Assembly: GCF_902364365.1 (NCBI RefSeq)
Contig: NZ_CABJDN010000001.1
Coordinates: forward strand, 372,001-436,000
DNA length: 64,000 nucleotides
Direction: 5' to 3'
Origin: Bacteroides intestinalis
GTDB lineage: Bacteria > Bacteroidota > Bacteroidia > Bacteroidales > Bacteroidaceae
Part shown: positions 24,819 through 33,553 of the stretch, in pieces
Layout: each line of letters begins with the position of its first letter
Position numbering within the stretch: position 1 is the stretch's first letter
Translations under genes and position numbers: made by a program
Notes under the pieces: model-generated
What the model was told of the DNA's origin: nothing
Seen by the model: only the letters and a program-made list of their open reading frames with translations
Databases searched by the model: none

Positions 24819-27140
24819 TCAATCCAAACTCAGATGAGCCGTTTTTACACATTGGCTGCTACCCCCAATCATTATGTCGAAGTCTCCCGGTTCGGCTACG
24901 TAGTTGAGTTCATAATCGTAGAAGCGTAGTAACTCCGGAGTGATTTTGAAAGATACAGTCTTACTTTCACCTGCTTTGAGGAAGATTTTATCGAACCCTT
25001 TCAGCTCTTTTACTGGGCGGGTAATGCTTCCTATGAGGTCGCGGATATAAAGTTGCACTACTTCTGCACCATCGTACTTACCGGTATTGGTTACCGTGAC
25101 CATAGCAGTAACAGAACCATCTTGTCCCATAGTCGGGGCACTCAGAGTTATGTCGCTGTATTGGAAGTTGGTATATGACAAACCATAGCCGAATGGATAC
25201 AATGGATCGTTGTCTACATCCAGGTAGTTACTGCGGAATTTCTCGAACCATTTGCCTTCCGGTAAGGGGCGCCCGGTATTTTTATGATTGTAGAACAAAG
25301 GTATTTGGCCTACGTTCTTGGGGAATGTCATCGTCAGTTTACCGCTGGGATTTACATCGCCGAACAATACATCGCCGATGGCGTATGCTGCCTCACTTCC
25401 ACCAAACCATACATTCAGGATAGCGGGCACATGCTCCTGTTCCCAAGTCAGCGTTAGCGGGCGACCGGTAAAGAGCGTCAGTACGACAGGCTTTCCTGTT
25501 TTCAGCAGAGCTTCCAATAGAGTACGCTGTACATCGGGAAGATCCAGGTTGGTGCGGCTTGAACTTTCACCACTCATTTCGGATGATTCTCCCAATGCGG
25601 CTATTATTACATCTGCATTGGCGGCCACTTTCAGTGCCTCATCCAGCATCTCTTTGTCTGTGCGATTATCACGATTTAGTGAACGGCCGAACATTGTGGC
25701 ACGTTCTTCGTAGGCTGCATCACTGATGAGGTTACTACCTTTTGCATAAGTGATGTTTACTTTGCCTGCCATCATCTCTTTCAATCCCTCGTACACAGAA
25801 GGATAGTCGTTGAGGCGTGCGGCTACACTCCAAGTTCCCGGCATGTTGCTGCGGGTATTTGCCAGTGGGCCGATGACAGCTACCGTACCTTCTTTTTTCA
25901 AAGGAAGTGTCGGGTTTGCAGAAGTATCTGACTTGTCGTTTTTCAGGAGTACAAAGCTCTCTCCTGCAATCTTGCGGGCAGCGTCGCGATGTTCCTTGGT
26001 GAAGATGTCACGCTTCGGGCGTTTCAGGTCGCAGTATTTATAAGGATTGTCGAATAATCCCAGTTTGTATTTGGCTTCAAGGATGCGGCGACAGGCTTTG
26101 TCCAGGGTTTCCATACTGATTTTGCCTTCGTCGATGGATTTCTTGATTGTACCCGTGAAGCCTTCACTTACCATGTCCATATCCACGCCTGCATTGAGTG
26201 CACGTGCGGAAACAGTCTGCAAGTCACCGATGCCGTGCGCTATCATTTCGGAGATACCGGTAAAGTCTGTCACCACAAAGCCGTCGAAGTCCCATTGTTT
26301 GCGCAGTACGTTGGTCATCAGCCATTTATTAGCTGTGGCCGGTACGCCGTCTATTTCGTTGAAAGATGCCATAACGCTGCCTACACCTGCATCTACGGCA
26401 GCTTGGTAGGGATACATGTATTCGTTGAACATACGGTTACGGCTCATGTCTACGGTATTGTAATCACGTCCGGCTTCTCCGGCACCATACAGTGCGAAGT
26501 GTTTTACGCATGCCATAATTTCATCGTTGCGCTTCAGTTGGTTGTTGAGGTCGATGCCTTGATAACCCGATACCATTGCTTTGGCGATGGCTCCACCCAA
26601 GAATGGGTCTTCGCCGTTCCCCTCGCTGACGCGTCCCCAGCGCGGATCACGGCTGATGTCTACCATCGGGCTGAATGTCCAGGAAATGCCATCAGCACTG
26701 GCCTCGGTGGCTGCAATGCGGGCAGATTTCCTGATAGCTTCCATATCCCAGGAACAGGAGAGCCCCAATGGAATAGGGAAAATGGTTTCGTAACCATGTA
26801 CCACATCCATGCCGAATATCAGGGGGATGCCCAGGCGTGACTTCTCTATGGCAAGTTTCTGTACATCGCGTATCTTCTCCACCCCTTTCAGGTTGAGGAG
26901 TCCGCCCACCAGTCCTTGTTCAATCTTTTTTGCCACATCGCTGTTCTGTGCCTGTCCGGTGACGATCTCACCGGAAACGGGCAGGTTCAGTTGGCCGATC
27001 TTTTCCTCTACAGTCATCTTCTTCATCAATGCATCGATGAAGCGATCCATGTCCTGCGGAGACTTTTGTGCCTGTATGGCAGCAGTGCTAAGAAACGCTG
27101 CTGCTAACAAGACACTTGTTCTTCTGAAAACTTTCTTCAT
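24819..27140 (-). CDS. GH3 beta-glucosidase (copy 1)
   Basis: 773 residues with a signal peptide (ends AIQAQ), therefore probably periplasmic. The GH3 N-terminal barrel carries the nucleophile D292 in GFVVTDFTGIS and the substrate-binding KHFALYG. The alpha/beta sandwich follows (VIAALGESSEMSGE), then a C-terminal fibronectin-III-like domain (YTNFQYSDITLS onward). Total length is normal for GH3. In a locus with GH144 its likely role is removal of glucose from beta-1,2-linked oligosaccharides, as described for the B. thetaiotaomicron GH3 BT_3567. It is nearly the same as copy 2 but is 11 residues shorter because it lacks a repeat-derived insertion. Confidence 0.93.
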   Translation of the reverse strand: MKKVFRRTSVLLAAAFLSTAAIQAQKSPQDMDRFIDALMKKMTVEEKIGQLNLPVSGEIVTGQAQNSDVAKKIEQGLVGGLLNLKGVEKIRDVQKLAIEKSRLGIPLIFGMDVVHGYETIFPIPLGLSCSWDMEAIRKSARIAATEASADGISWTFSPMVDISRDPRWGRVSEGNGEDPFLGGAIAKAMVSGYQGIDLNNQLKRNDEIMACVKHFALYGAGEAGRDYNTVDMSRNRMFNEYMYPYQAAVDAGVGSVMASFNEIDGVPATANKWLMTNVLRKQWDFDGFVVTDFTGISEMIAHGIGDLQTVSARALNAGVDMDMVSEGFTGTIKKSIDEGKISMETLDKACRRILEAKYKLGLFDNPYKYCDLKRPKRDIFTKEHRDAARKIAGESFVLLKNDKSDTSANPTLPLKKEGTVAVIGPLANTRSNMPGTWSVAARLNDYPSVYEGLKEMMAGKVNITYAKGSNLISDAAYEERATMFGRSLNRDNRTDKEMLDEALKVAANADVIIAALGESSEMSGESSSRTNLDLPDVQRTLLEALLKTGKPVVLTLFTGRPLTLTWEQEHVPAILNVWFGGSEAAYAIGDVLFGDVNPSGKLTMTFPKNVGQIPLFYNHKNTGRPLPEGKWFEKFRSNYLDVDNDPLYPFGYGLSYTNFQYSDITLSAPTMGQDGSVTAMVTVTNTGKYDGAEVVQLYIRDLIGSITRPVKELKGFDKIFLKAGESKTVSFKITPELLRFYDYELNYVAEPGDFDIMIGGSSQCVKTAHLSLD

Positions 27141-27215
27141 ACACTTTGTTTTTTATAAGAACTATCCCCAATCCTCTTCATCTTGGAATGAAGAGAATTG
27201 AGATAGTATTGTTTA

Positions 27216-28733
27216 TTAGTAGTTCGGGTTTTGCACCAATACTCCCTTCGATTTATCTATCTCCGTTTGCGGAATAGGCAGGTAAGCGTTTTTGTCTTGA
27301 TACGTTTTACCGGCAGCGGCCAGCACTTCTTTTGCAGTACCCCAGCGTACAAGGTCGTAGAAGCGTCCCGGTTCGAGAGCCAACTCTACACGGCGTTCGT
27401 GCATAATGGCTTTGCGCAGTTCAACCTTGTCATTGGTGGTAACTTCGGGCAGGATTTCCTTGTCCAGACCACGGGCATGTGCACGTACCATCTCCAGATA
27501 TGTTTTGGCTTCGCCCGGCAGATTCTTTTCATTGGCAGCTTCGGCAGCCATCAACAATACGTCCGTGTAGCGGATGAGGCGGATATTCACCCAGAAACCA
27601 CCCTTGGTATACTTTTTGCGCAATGATGGTTCGGTGTATGCCTTTTTGTTGAAGTAACCACCCATGGCTGTGGAGACGGGAGATTCGCCGTAAGGCTTAT
27701 TGGTATTGGCTTCCGTGATAGGCTCATCGATGCTGCGGCGGAAGTAGAGTAAAGTAGCATCTTTACGCGGGTCACCCGGTTCGAAAGCTTTGCCCAATTC
27801 TGTGGTAGCCATGTGCCATCCCCAGCCTAAGTTCCAGTCGCCGGAGCCGCGTACACCTTGTACCTCGCAGAACTGGCTACCTATGGTAAGGCTGTTCTTC
27901 AATGCATCTGTAGATTCACACTGCAACTCGAAAATACTGGAACCGCAGTTCTCGCCTTCTACGGTGAAGATCTTGTCTACCGGAGTGTCGAGGTTGTAAA
28001 GGCCCTTACCGATCACTTCGGTAGAGAGTTTGTACATGTTATCCCAATCGTTACGCATCATATAGGTACGTGCATGCAGTGAGCGTACGGCACCCCAGGT
28101 AATGCGGCCTGTATAGTTTGAATCCCATTGCAAGGGCAGAAGCTTTTCTGCTTCGGTCAGGTCGTTATCAATCTGTGTGTAGATTTTATCGACACCGCTT
28201 TTAGCTACATTTGCGTCGGCAGAGTCCACAACCTTGAAAGTGATCAGAGGCACTTCTCCCCAGGCACGTACCAGGTTGAAGTAACAGTAGGCGCGGAAGA
28301 AAAGGGCTTCTCCCTTATTGCGCATGGTTTCCGTATCTGTCTTTCCTTCTTTTTCGATGTCATCCAGCACTTCATTACACTGAAAGATAATCTTATAGTT
28401 CTGAGTCCAGTAAGCTCCCATAGTTCCATTGGAGGCCGTGTATTCGAAATCGTCGTACATGGCTGCCACATCGGCGCCGTCGCCTGCCGAACTACCCTTC
28501 TCGGAGTCTTCGCTGCGTGCCATTTCTATCATGAAAGAGGGAATACCGGCAGTAATGTTATAGCTGCGCATCAGGTAATATACATTATAAATTTTTCCAC
28601 CCAAAAGGGCATTGGGGGCATCGTCTTCCGTGAATTGTCCCAGCGGGTCGCGGTCCAGGAAGTCATTACAGGAACTGAATGAGATGGCTGCAGAGCCAAT
28701 CAACAGTGACAGGATATATTTTTGTATCTTCAT
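27216..28733 (-). CDS. SusD-like glycan-binding lipoprotein (copy 1)
   Basis: 505 residues. The lipobox is I-S-F-S-S-C near residue 22 (SSCNDFLDRDPLGQF), followed by the RagB/SusD helical-repeat fold (FFRAYCYFNLVRAWGEVPL) and the typical end (RFYDLVRWG...YLPIPQTEIDK). SusD proteins sit on the cell surface as a lid over their SusC channel and bind oligosaccharides. The gene lies 45 nt after SusC copy 1 and 75 nt before GH3 copy 1, so it belongs to one operon. Expected ligand from context: beta-1,2-gluco-oligosaccharides. Confidence 0.95.
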   Translation of the reverse strand: MKIQKYILSLLIGSAAISFSSCNDFLDRDPLGQFTEDDAPNALLGGKIYNVYYLMRSYNITAGIPSFMIEMARSEDSEKGSSAGDGADVAAMYDDFEYTASNGTMGAYWTQNYKIIFQCNEVLDDIEKEGKTDTETMRNKGEALFFRAYCYFNLVRAWGEVPLITFKVVDSADANVAKSGVDKIYTQIDNDLTEAEKLLPLQWDSNYTGRITWGAVRSLHARTYMMRNDWDNMYKLSTEVIGKGLYNLDTPVDKIFTVEGENCGSSIFELQCESTDALKNSLTIGSQFCEVQGVRGSGDWNLGWGWHMATTELGKAFEPGDPRKDATLLYFRRSIDEPITEANTNKPYGESPVSTAMGGYFNKKAYTEPSLRKKYTKGGFWVNIRLIRYTDVLLMAAEAANEKNLPGEAKTYLEMVRAHARGLDKEILPEVTTNDKVELRKAIMHERRVELALEPGRFYDLVRWGTAKEVLAAAGKTYQDKNAYLPIPQTEIDKSKGVLVQNPNY

Positions 28734-28778
28734 GTTTTCAATGTTTAATGATTAATGTTTAGTATTTCATTCTTCATT

Positions 28779-31700
28779 TTAGAAAGTAAGGTTGAAACCG
28801 AATGTATAAACTACCGGCATCGGATAGCTACCGTTGTCCACACCGAATGCAATGGCTGTACCGCCCAATTCGGGTGTGTAACCGGTGTTATGCTTCCAGG
28901 TCTTCAGGTTCTGAATATTGGCATAGAGCTTGAGCGCCTGTACTCCGATCCTGGAGAGTAATGTCTTATCAAAGTTGTAAGCCAACTGTACGTTACGGAT
29001 ACGGAAGAAACTACCGTCTTCAATGTAATATTCAGAGTTCAGGTTATTGATCGTATGCTTCATGTTGAGCAACGGCTGACTGTTGCTGGTACCTTCACCA
29101 TGCCAGCGGTTCAGACGCTGTTTCATGAAGTTGAATTGGCTCCAGTTGTAGTTGTCCCATGTGCGGTAGATTTCGTTACCGGCTTGTCCCATCATGTCAA
29201 CACCCAGTTCCCAGTTTTTGTAACCTATACTGAAGTTGATGCCGTAAGTCACATCCGGAGTCGGGTCGCCGATCATGGTACGGTCGGCAGGAGTGATTTC
29301 ACCGTTGCCATCCACGTCTACGAACTTCAGGTCACCCGGTGTAACGGTTGCCAGTGTATTCTTGGGTGAGTTGTCTATATCAGCCTGGTTTTGATAAACA
29401 CCTTCCACTTTGTAACCATAGAAGTAACCGATAGGGAATCCGGCCATTGTATAACTTTGGCTCTTGTCACCTGAGATGATAGAATAACCTTCTTGTACAA
29501 GATTCAGCACTTTATTCTTGATAGTAGTCAAGTTACCGCCGATGCTATAGTTCCAGTCACCGATCTGGTCGCGCCAGTTAATGGCAAGTTCGATACCTTT
29601 GTTTTCGATAGATCCCAGGTTACCAATACCCGGTACTGTTCCTGAAATGCCCGGTACTTCGGCAAGCAGATCCTTCGTAGTCTTCTTGTAATATACCCCT
29701 TCCAGGTGCAAGCGGTTGCGGAAGAAGTTAGCTTCTGCACCGACTTCCCATGCTTCTACCTTTTCCCATCTCAGGGTAGCATTAGGCAGGTAAGATAGCT
29801 GATAGCCCGGATAGACGGCGGACGGTGTACCGAATACGGCAGAGTATGCGTTGCTCAGCAAAGGTTCTGCCGGATAAGCTCTGTCCAGATTCTGGTTACC
29901 CAGTGTACCCCATGAACCTTTCAGTTTTAACATATCCAGCCAAGTGATATCTTTCATAAATTCTTCTTCGCTGATCAGCCAGCCTGCACCTACAGAGTAG
30001 AAATTCTGCCATTGGTTTCCTGTGTACGAGAAAGCGGAAGAACCGTCACGACGGAATGACCCGTTGAATAAATATCTGCCTTTGTAGTTATAAAGGATAC
30101 GTCCCAGCATTGATACGGTAGCGCGTTCCCATTGTGTACTTTCATTGGTGGAAGTACCGGCATCACCGATGCTTACGTACCATTTGTCAGGATTATCAGG
30201 AATCACCAGACCTACACCTTGTGCACGGGCAGCTCCCAGATTCTCCAGTTTGTTGTAATAAGTGGTGAAACCGGCAGTAGCTGTCAGGCTATGATCACCC
30301 CATGTATTCGTGTAAGTCAACAGATAGTCACTCTGTGTTTTCATCTCTGTCTGTTTGGCTTGGCTGACACCTGTCTTACCGTCGCCCAGTGTAACTATAC
30401 TTCCTTCAGCACTGGCATCATATACCTGGATGACAGGAGTGAACTTGCGGCTATTGTTAGAAGCATAATCCATAGAGAACATAGCCTTGAACTGGAAATG
30501 TTTCAGGAAATCCCATTCGGCATATACGTTACCCGAACCACGATAGTTCTCGGCACGTGTTGTGTTAGCTTTCAAGTCAACGTCTACCATTGGATTATTC
30601 ATCTGTGCCTTCTGGAATTCAGGCAAAGTTGTATAAAGGCCGTATTGGTCATTGAATACTGTAGCTACCGGGGTAGCGCGAACAGCAGTGGTTACAGTCT
30701 TAGTGTCGGCTGGTAAAATGCGTGCACCGTTGAACTGGAAACCTACTCTGAAGTTATCTGTCAGTTTATACTCATTGCTGACACTCAGCGTTATTTTGCT
30801 GTACTTTTCGTTCTTGATGTTACCTTGTTCATAAGCATAACCGGCACCAAGATAGAAACTATGCTTTTCGGAAGCTCCTGTGATGCTGACATTGTTATTG
30901 GTGATGAAACCGGTCTGGAAGATTTCGTCCTGCCAGTTAGTGTTACCGTTCCAACCCGTGAAGTCGAATTCGGGATTACCTTCATTTCTTAGCTGTTCGT
31001 TATATAGTTCTTTGAATCCGGCTGCATCTACCATTTCAATCTGATTGGGTACGCTCTTAAAACCAAAAGAACCGTTAATGTTTACGCGAGTCTGGCCTAC
31101 TTTAGCTTTCTTTGTAGTGATGATGATAACACCGTTGGCACCACGTACACCGAAGATGGCGAGCGAGGAGGGGTCTTTCAGGATTTCCATAGATTCAATA
31201 TCCTGCGGATTCAGGAAGTTGATGTTGTCGTTAAACAATCCGTCAACTACATACAAAGGTTTGTAACCATTGATAGAGTTGGTACCGCGTACGCGGATTT
31301 CTGGGTCTTCACCTGCCCTACCGGAGTTGATAACCTGTACACCGGGCACTTTACCTTGCAGGGCCGATAATGGATTGGCAACCGGTTTGTTGGCAATCTC
31401 GTCACCTTTGATATTGGTGATAGAACCTGTCAGATCTCGTTTCTTTGCACTACCATAACCGATAACTACAGTTTCGGCAAGCATTTGGGAATCATCTTTC
31501 AACTGAACGTTGATAACACTTTGATTGCCTACTTTGACACTTTGTTTCTCCATACCTACGTATGAGAACTGGAGGGTGGCACCCGGAGTAACTTTAATGG
31601 AATACTTACCATCAAGATCGGTTATTACGCCGTTAGTGGTACCTTGCACTACGATAGATGCGCCAATCAGCGGCTCATTAAATGAATCGGTTATTACACC

Positions 31701-31817
31701 GGTTACTGTTTTTTCCTGGGCGAATACAGTGGTGCCGGAAAGTACGAGGCACACTAATAGAAATAAACTTTTAAGCCATGAGGCTTTCTCCAAGGGAAGA
31801 AGTGTTTTTTTCTTCAT
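28779..31817 (-). CDS. SusC-like TonB-dependent importer (copy 1)
   Basis: 1012 residues. A signal peptide is followed by a carboxypeptidase-like domain (VTGVITDSFNEPLIGASIVV). The SusC boundary motif ETVVIGYGSAKKRDLTGSI comes next, then the plug (SLAIFGVRGANGVIIITTKKA) and a C-terminal TonB barrel ending in GFNLTF. It imports oligosaccharides across the outer membrane together with the adjacent SusD. It is the first gene of locus 1, with its own likely promoter (31898-31930). It has the same length as copy 2 and most of its sequence is shared; differences cluster in the signal peptide and barrel loops. Confidence 0.96.
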   Translation of the reverse strand: MKKKTLLPLEKASWLKSLFLLVCLVLSGTTVFAQEKTVTGVITDSFNEPLIGASIVVQGTTNGVITDLDGKYSIKVTPGATLQFSYVGMEKQSVKVGNQSVINVQLKDDSQMLAETVVIGYGSAKKRDLTGSITNIKGDEIANKPVANPLSALQGKVPGVQVINSGRAGEDPEIRVRGTNSINGYKPLYVVDGLFNDNINFLNPQDIESMEILKDPSSLAIFGVRGANGVIIITTKKAKVGQTRVNINGSFGFKSVPNQIEMVDAAGFKELYNEQLRNEGNPEFDFTGWNGNTNWQDEIFQTGFITNNNVSITGASEKHSFYLGAGYAYEQGNIKNEKYSKITLSVSNEYKLTDNFRVGFQFNGARILPADTKTVTTAVRATPVATVFNDQYGLYTTLPEFQKAQMNNPMVDVDLKANTTRAENYRGSGNVYAEWDFLKHFQFKAMFSMDYASNNSRKFTPVIQVYDASAEGSIVTLGDGKTGVSQAKQTEMKTQSDYLLTYTNTWGDHSLTATAGFTTYYNKLENLGAARAQGVGLVIPDNPDKWYVSIGDAGTSTNESTQWERATVSMLGRILYNYKGRYLFNGSFRRDGSSAFSYTGNQWQNFYSVGAGWLISEEEFMKDITWLDMLKLKGSWGTLGNQNLDRAYPAEPLLSNAYSAVFGTPSAVYPGYQLSYLPNATLRWEKVEAWEVGAEANFFRNRLHLEGVYYKKTTKDLLAEVPGISGTVPGIGNLGSIENKGIELAINWRDQIGDWNYSIGGNLTTIKNKVLNLVQEGYSIISGDKSQSYTMAGFPIGYFYGYKVEGVYQNQADIDNSPKNTLATVTPGDLKFVDVDGNGEITPADRTMIGDPTPDVTYGINFSIGYKNWELGVDMMGQAGNEIYRTWDNYNWSQFNFMKQRLNRWHGEGTSNSQPLLNMKHTINNLNSEYYIEDGSFFRIRNVQLAYNFDKTLLSRIGVQALKLYANIQNLKTWKHNTGYTPELGGTAIAFGVDNGSYPMPVVYTFGFNLTF

Positions 31818-31897
31818 TGCATTAAATTTTTTAGTGGATAACTAGGTTGGACTTCATTTCTCGCTTCTTCTGTTTTTGGCGGGAATTAAGTCTGGGG

Positions 31898-31930
31898 CAA
31901 AAGTATGAATAGAAATAAGCCGGGTACAAA
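31898..31930 (-). promoter_or_regulatory. Promoter of locus 1 (SusC copy 1)
   Basis: On the minus strand: TTTG (31927-31930), a 21-nt spacer, TACTTTTG (31898-31905). Both boxes match the consensus. It gives a leader of about 75 nt. It lies after the terminator of locus 2, so the two loci are separate transcripts. Confidence 0.6.
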
Positions 31931-32060
31931 AAACATATTCACCACCAATACATATCTCTGATTTTTAACAATTCAAAGACTACTCATTTACTACTCAAAT
32001 TAATTTAATGCGTTGTTTATTAATGAAATAAGGAAAGTGTATAATGAAACTTATCTAACA

Positions 32061-32105
32061 AAAACAAAAGCCGGAAACAAGTATTGTGTACTGCTTCCGG
32101 CTTTT
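32061..32105 (-). terminator. Terminator of locus 2 (GH144 copy 2)
   Basis: AAAAGCCGGAA and TTCCGGCTTTT form a perfect 11-bp stem ending 5 nt from the GH144 stop, followed by TTTTG...T-rich sequence on the minus strand. Confidence 0.9.
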
Positions 32106-32109
32106 CTAT

Positions 32110-33444
32110 CTATTTATTTATTGAGAATCCCAGTTTCTGCAATCCGTTTTGTACATCCGGATGGCTCATAAAGAGTTTCCATAGCAATCCGGTGCGATAG
32201 TTCTCTATCATGACGGCTATCGGGCCTTGGTCAATGGCGAGATATCGCTTGGGATACCAGTTATCAGTTTCGCTAAAGGCATCATAGAAACCGTAAGGAC
32301 CGAATAACTTATCGCCCATTCCGTAGAGGTGTCGCATCACAGCCAGCGAATAATCCGGTGTATAGACTATGGATGAAAGGGCGGCAGTAGGAGAGATAAC
32401 TCCCTGGTCGTCCCGTTCGTTCGGCATGTGGGCGGCATATCCGTTGACGGAGTAGCTGGCTGTCAGTCCCCAGCAGTCCGGGCCGAAACCTTTGTAGTGC
32501 TTCGGATTGCGGATGCAATAAGTACGGTTCACAAGCGTCAAGTTGCGCATTTCACCGAAGTAGCTGGCGCAATATTCATCTTTCAGGTTTGTCGGATCCA
32601 ATCCGAGGAAAGAATAATGTGCCCAAAAGAGAGGGCCGGCTTCACAACCCTGATAGCGCAAGTGAAGTTCGATGCCTTCTACTTTATGGGGATCGACGAT
32701 GGCACCGTTCTGTGCCCAACCGTCATGATAGACAGAAGCGGGAACACCATGTGTAGGAGAGGCTGCAGCAAGCAAGTACATGATGAGACATTCATTATAA
32801 CCATGTACAGGGAAATCCATTGCCCAGCCATATTCGGGACTCCAATGCCAGTAGAGTACATTCTGATCGCCCTGGCGATAGAAATTCCAATCGACATCGC
32901 GCCAGAGGGTATCGATACGTTTGGCAAGTGCCTGCTCTTCCGGCGAACCATTGATGTAATATTGGTGTACGGCCAGTAATCCTTGTATCAGGAAGGCTGT
33001 TTCCACAAGGTCTCCACCATTGTCTTTTTGTCCGAAAGGTTTCACTTTACCGGTATCTCCATACCACCAATGTGGGTAGGCTCCATGAAAGCGGTCAGCT
33101 TTCTCAAGGAAAGAGACAATCTTTTCCATACGTGCCAGACCTTCTTCACGGGTGACGTAGCCGCGGTCGATGCCAGAAAGTATGGCCATGATACCGAAGC
33201 CACTGCCACCGGAAGTGATAACGTTCTGGTCTTTCTCGGGATAGATGCCGTCCATGTGGATACGTTCGGGGGCAAGACCACTGTTAGGTTCTGCACCTTT
33301 CCAGAAGTAATTGAAGGTTCGCCGTTGAACAGTGTCCATCAGTGCATCGTCCGTAAGTTGGGCAGTGCTTCCGGTCTTCGAATTCTTACAAGCTCCGAGG
33401 AGGAGCAGGAAGAGGAGAGGAAAATAGGTTGTTAGTTGTTTCAT
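32110..33444 (-). CDS. GH144 endo-beta-1,2-glucanase, lipoprotein (copy 2)
   Basis: 444 residues. The lipobox is L-L-G-A-C near residue 19. The catalytic domain is collinear with copy 1 and identical over long stretches (NYFWKGAEPNSGLA, GGSGFGIMAILSGIDRG, the final FMSHPDVQNGLQKLGF). Differences are mostly conservative and the signal peptides differ. The role is as for copy 1: surface cleavage of beta-1,2-glucan, by family knowledge. It is the last gene of locus 2. Upstream, between it and GH3 copy 2, lies a palindromic element instead of the 11-bp array found at the same place in locus 1. Confidence 0.88.
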   Translation of the reverse strand: MKQLTTYFPLLFLLLLGACKNSKTGSTAQLTDDALMDTVQRRTFNYFWKGAEPNSGLAPERIHMDGIYPEKDQNVITSGGSGFGIMAILSGIDRGYVTREEGLARMEKIVSFLEKADRFHGAYPHWWYGDTGKVKPFGQKDNGGDLVETAFLIQGLLAVHQYYINGSPEEQALAKRIDTLWRDVDWNFYRQGDQNVLYWHWSPEYGWAMDFPVHGYNECLIMYLLAAASPTHGVPASVYHDGWAQNGAIVDPHKVEGIELHLRYQGCEAGPLFWAHYSFLGLDPTNLKDEYCASYFGEMRNLTLVNRTYCIRNPKHYKGFGPDCWGLTASYSVNGYAAHMPNERDDQGVISPTAALSSIVYTPDYSLAVMRHLYGMGDKLFGPYGFYDAFSETDNWYPKRYLAIDQGPIAVMIENYRTGLLWKLFMSHPDVQNGLQKLGFSINK

Positions 33445-33466
33445 AATTAATATAGAGGGGAAGTTT

Positions 33467-33553
33467 AGTGATTAGGGTTTAGTGATAAGTGATTAGTGGG
33501 CTGCGCTATTATTCCGCATGGCATTAATCACTTATCACTAAACACTAATCACT
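33467..33553. repeat. Palindromic core element, intergenic copy A
   Basis: The arms 33467-33495 and 33525-33553 are 29 bp each and complementary with one mismatch. They are built from AGTGATTAG/AGTGATAAG-like words. Between them is the core (33496-33524) containing GCTGCGCTATTATTCCG. The element ends exactly at the GH3 copy 2 stop codon. The same core appears at 51334, 57053 and 62582. Confidence 0.85.

Noticed and set aside
33467..33553. Insertion sequence or MITE with a local transposase
   Set aside because: No transposase gene or clear target-site duplication is present anywhere in the window; only the palindromic element itself can be supported.
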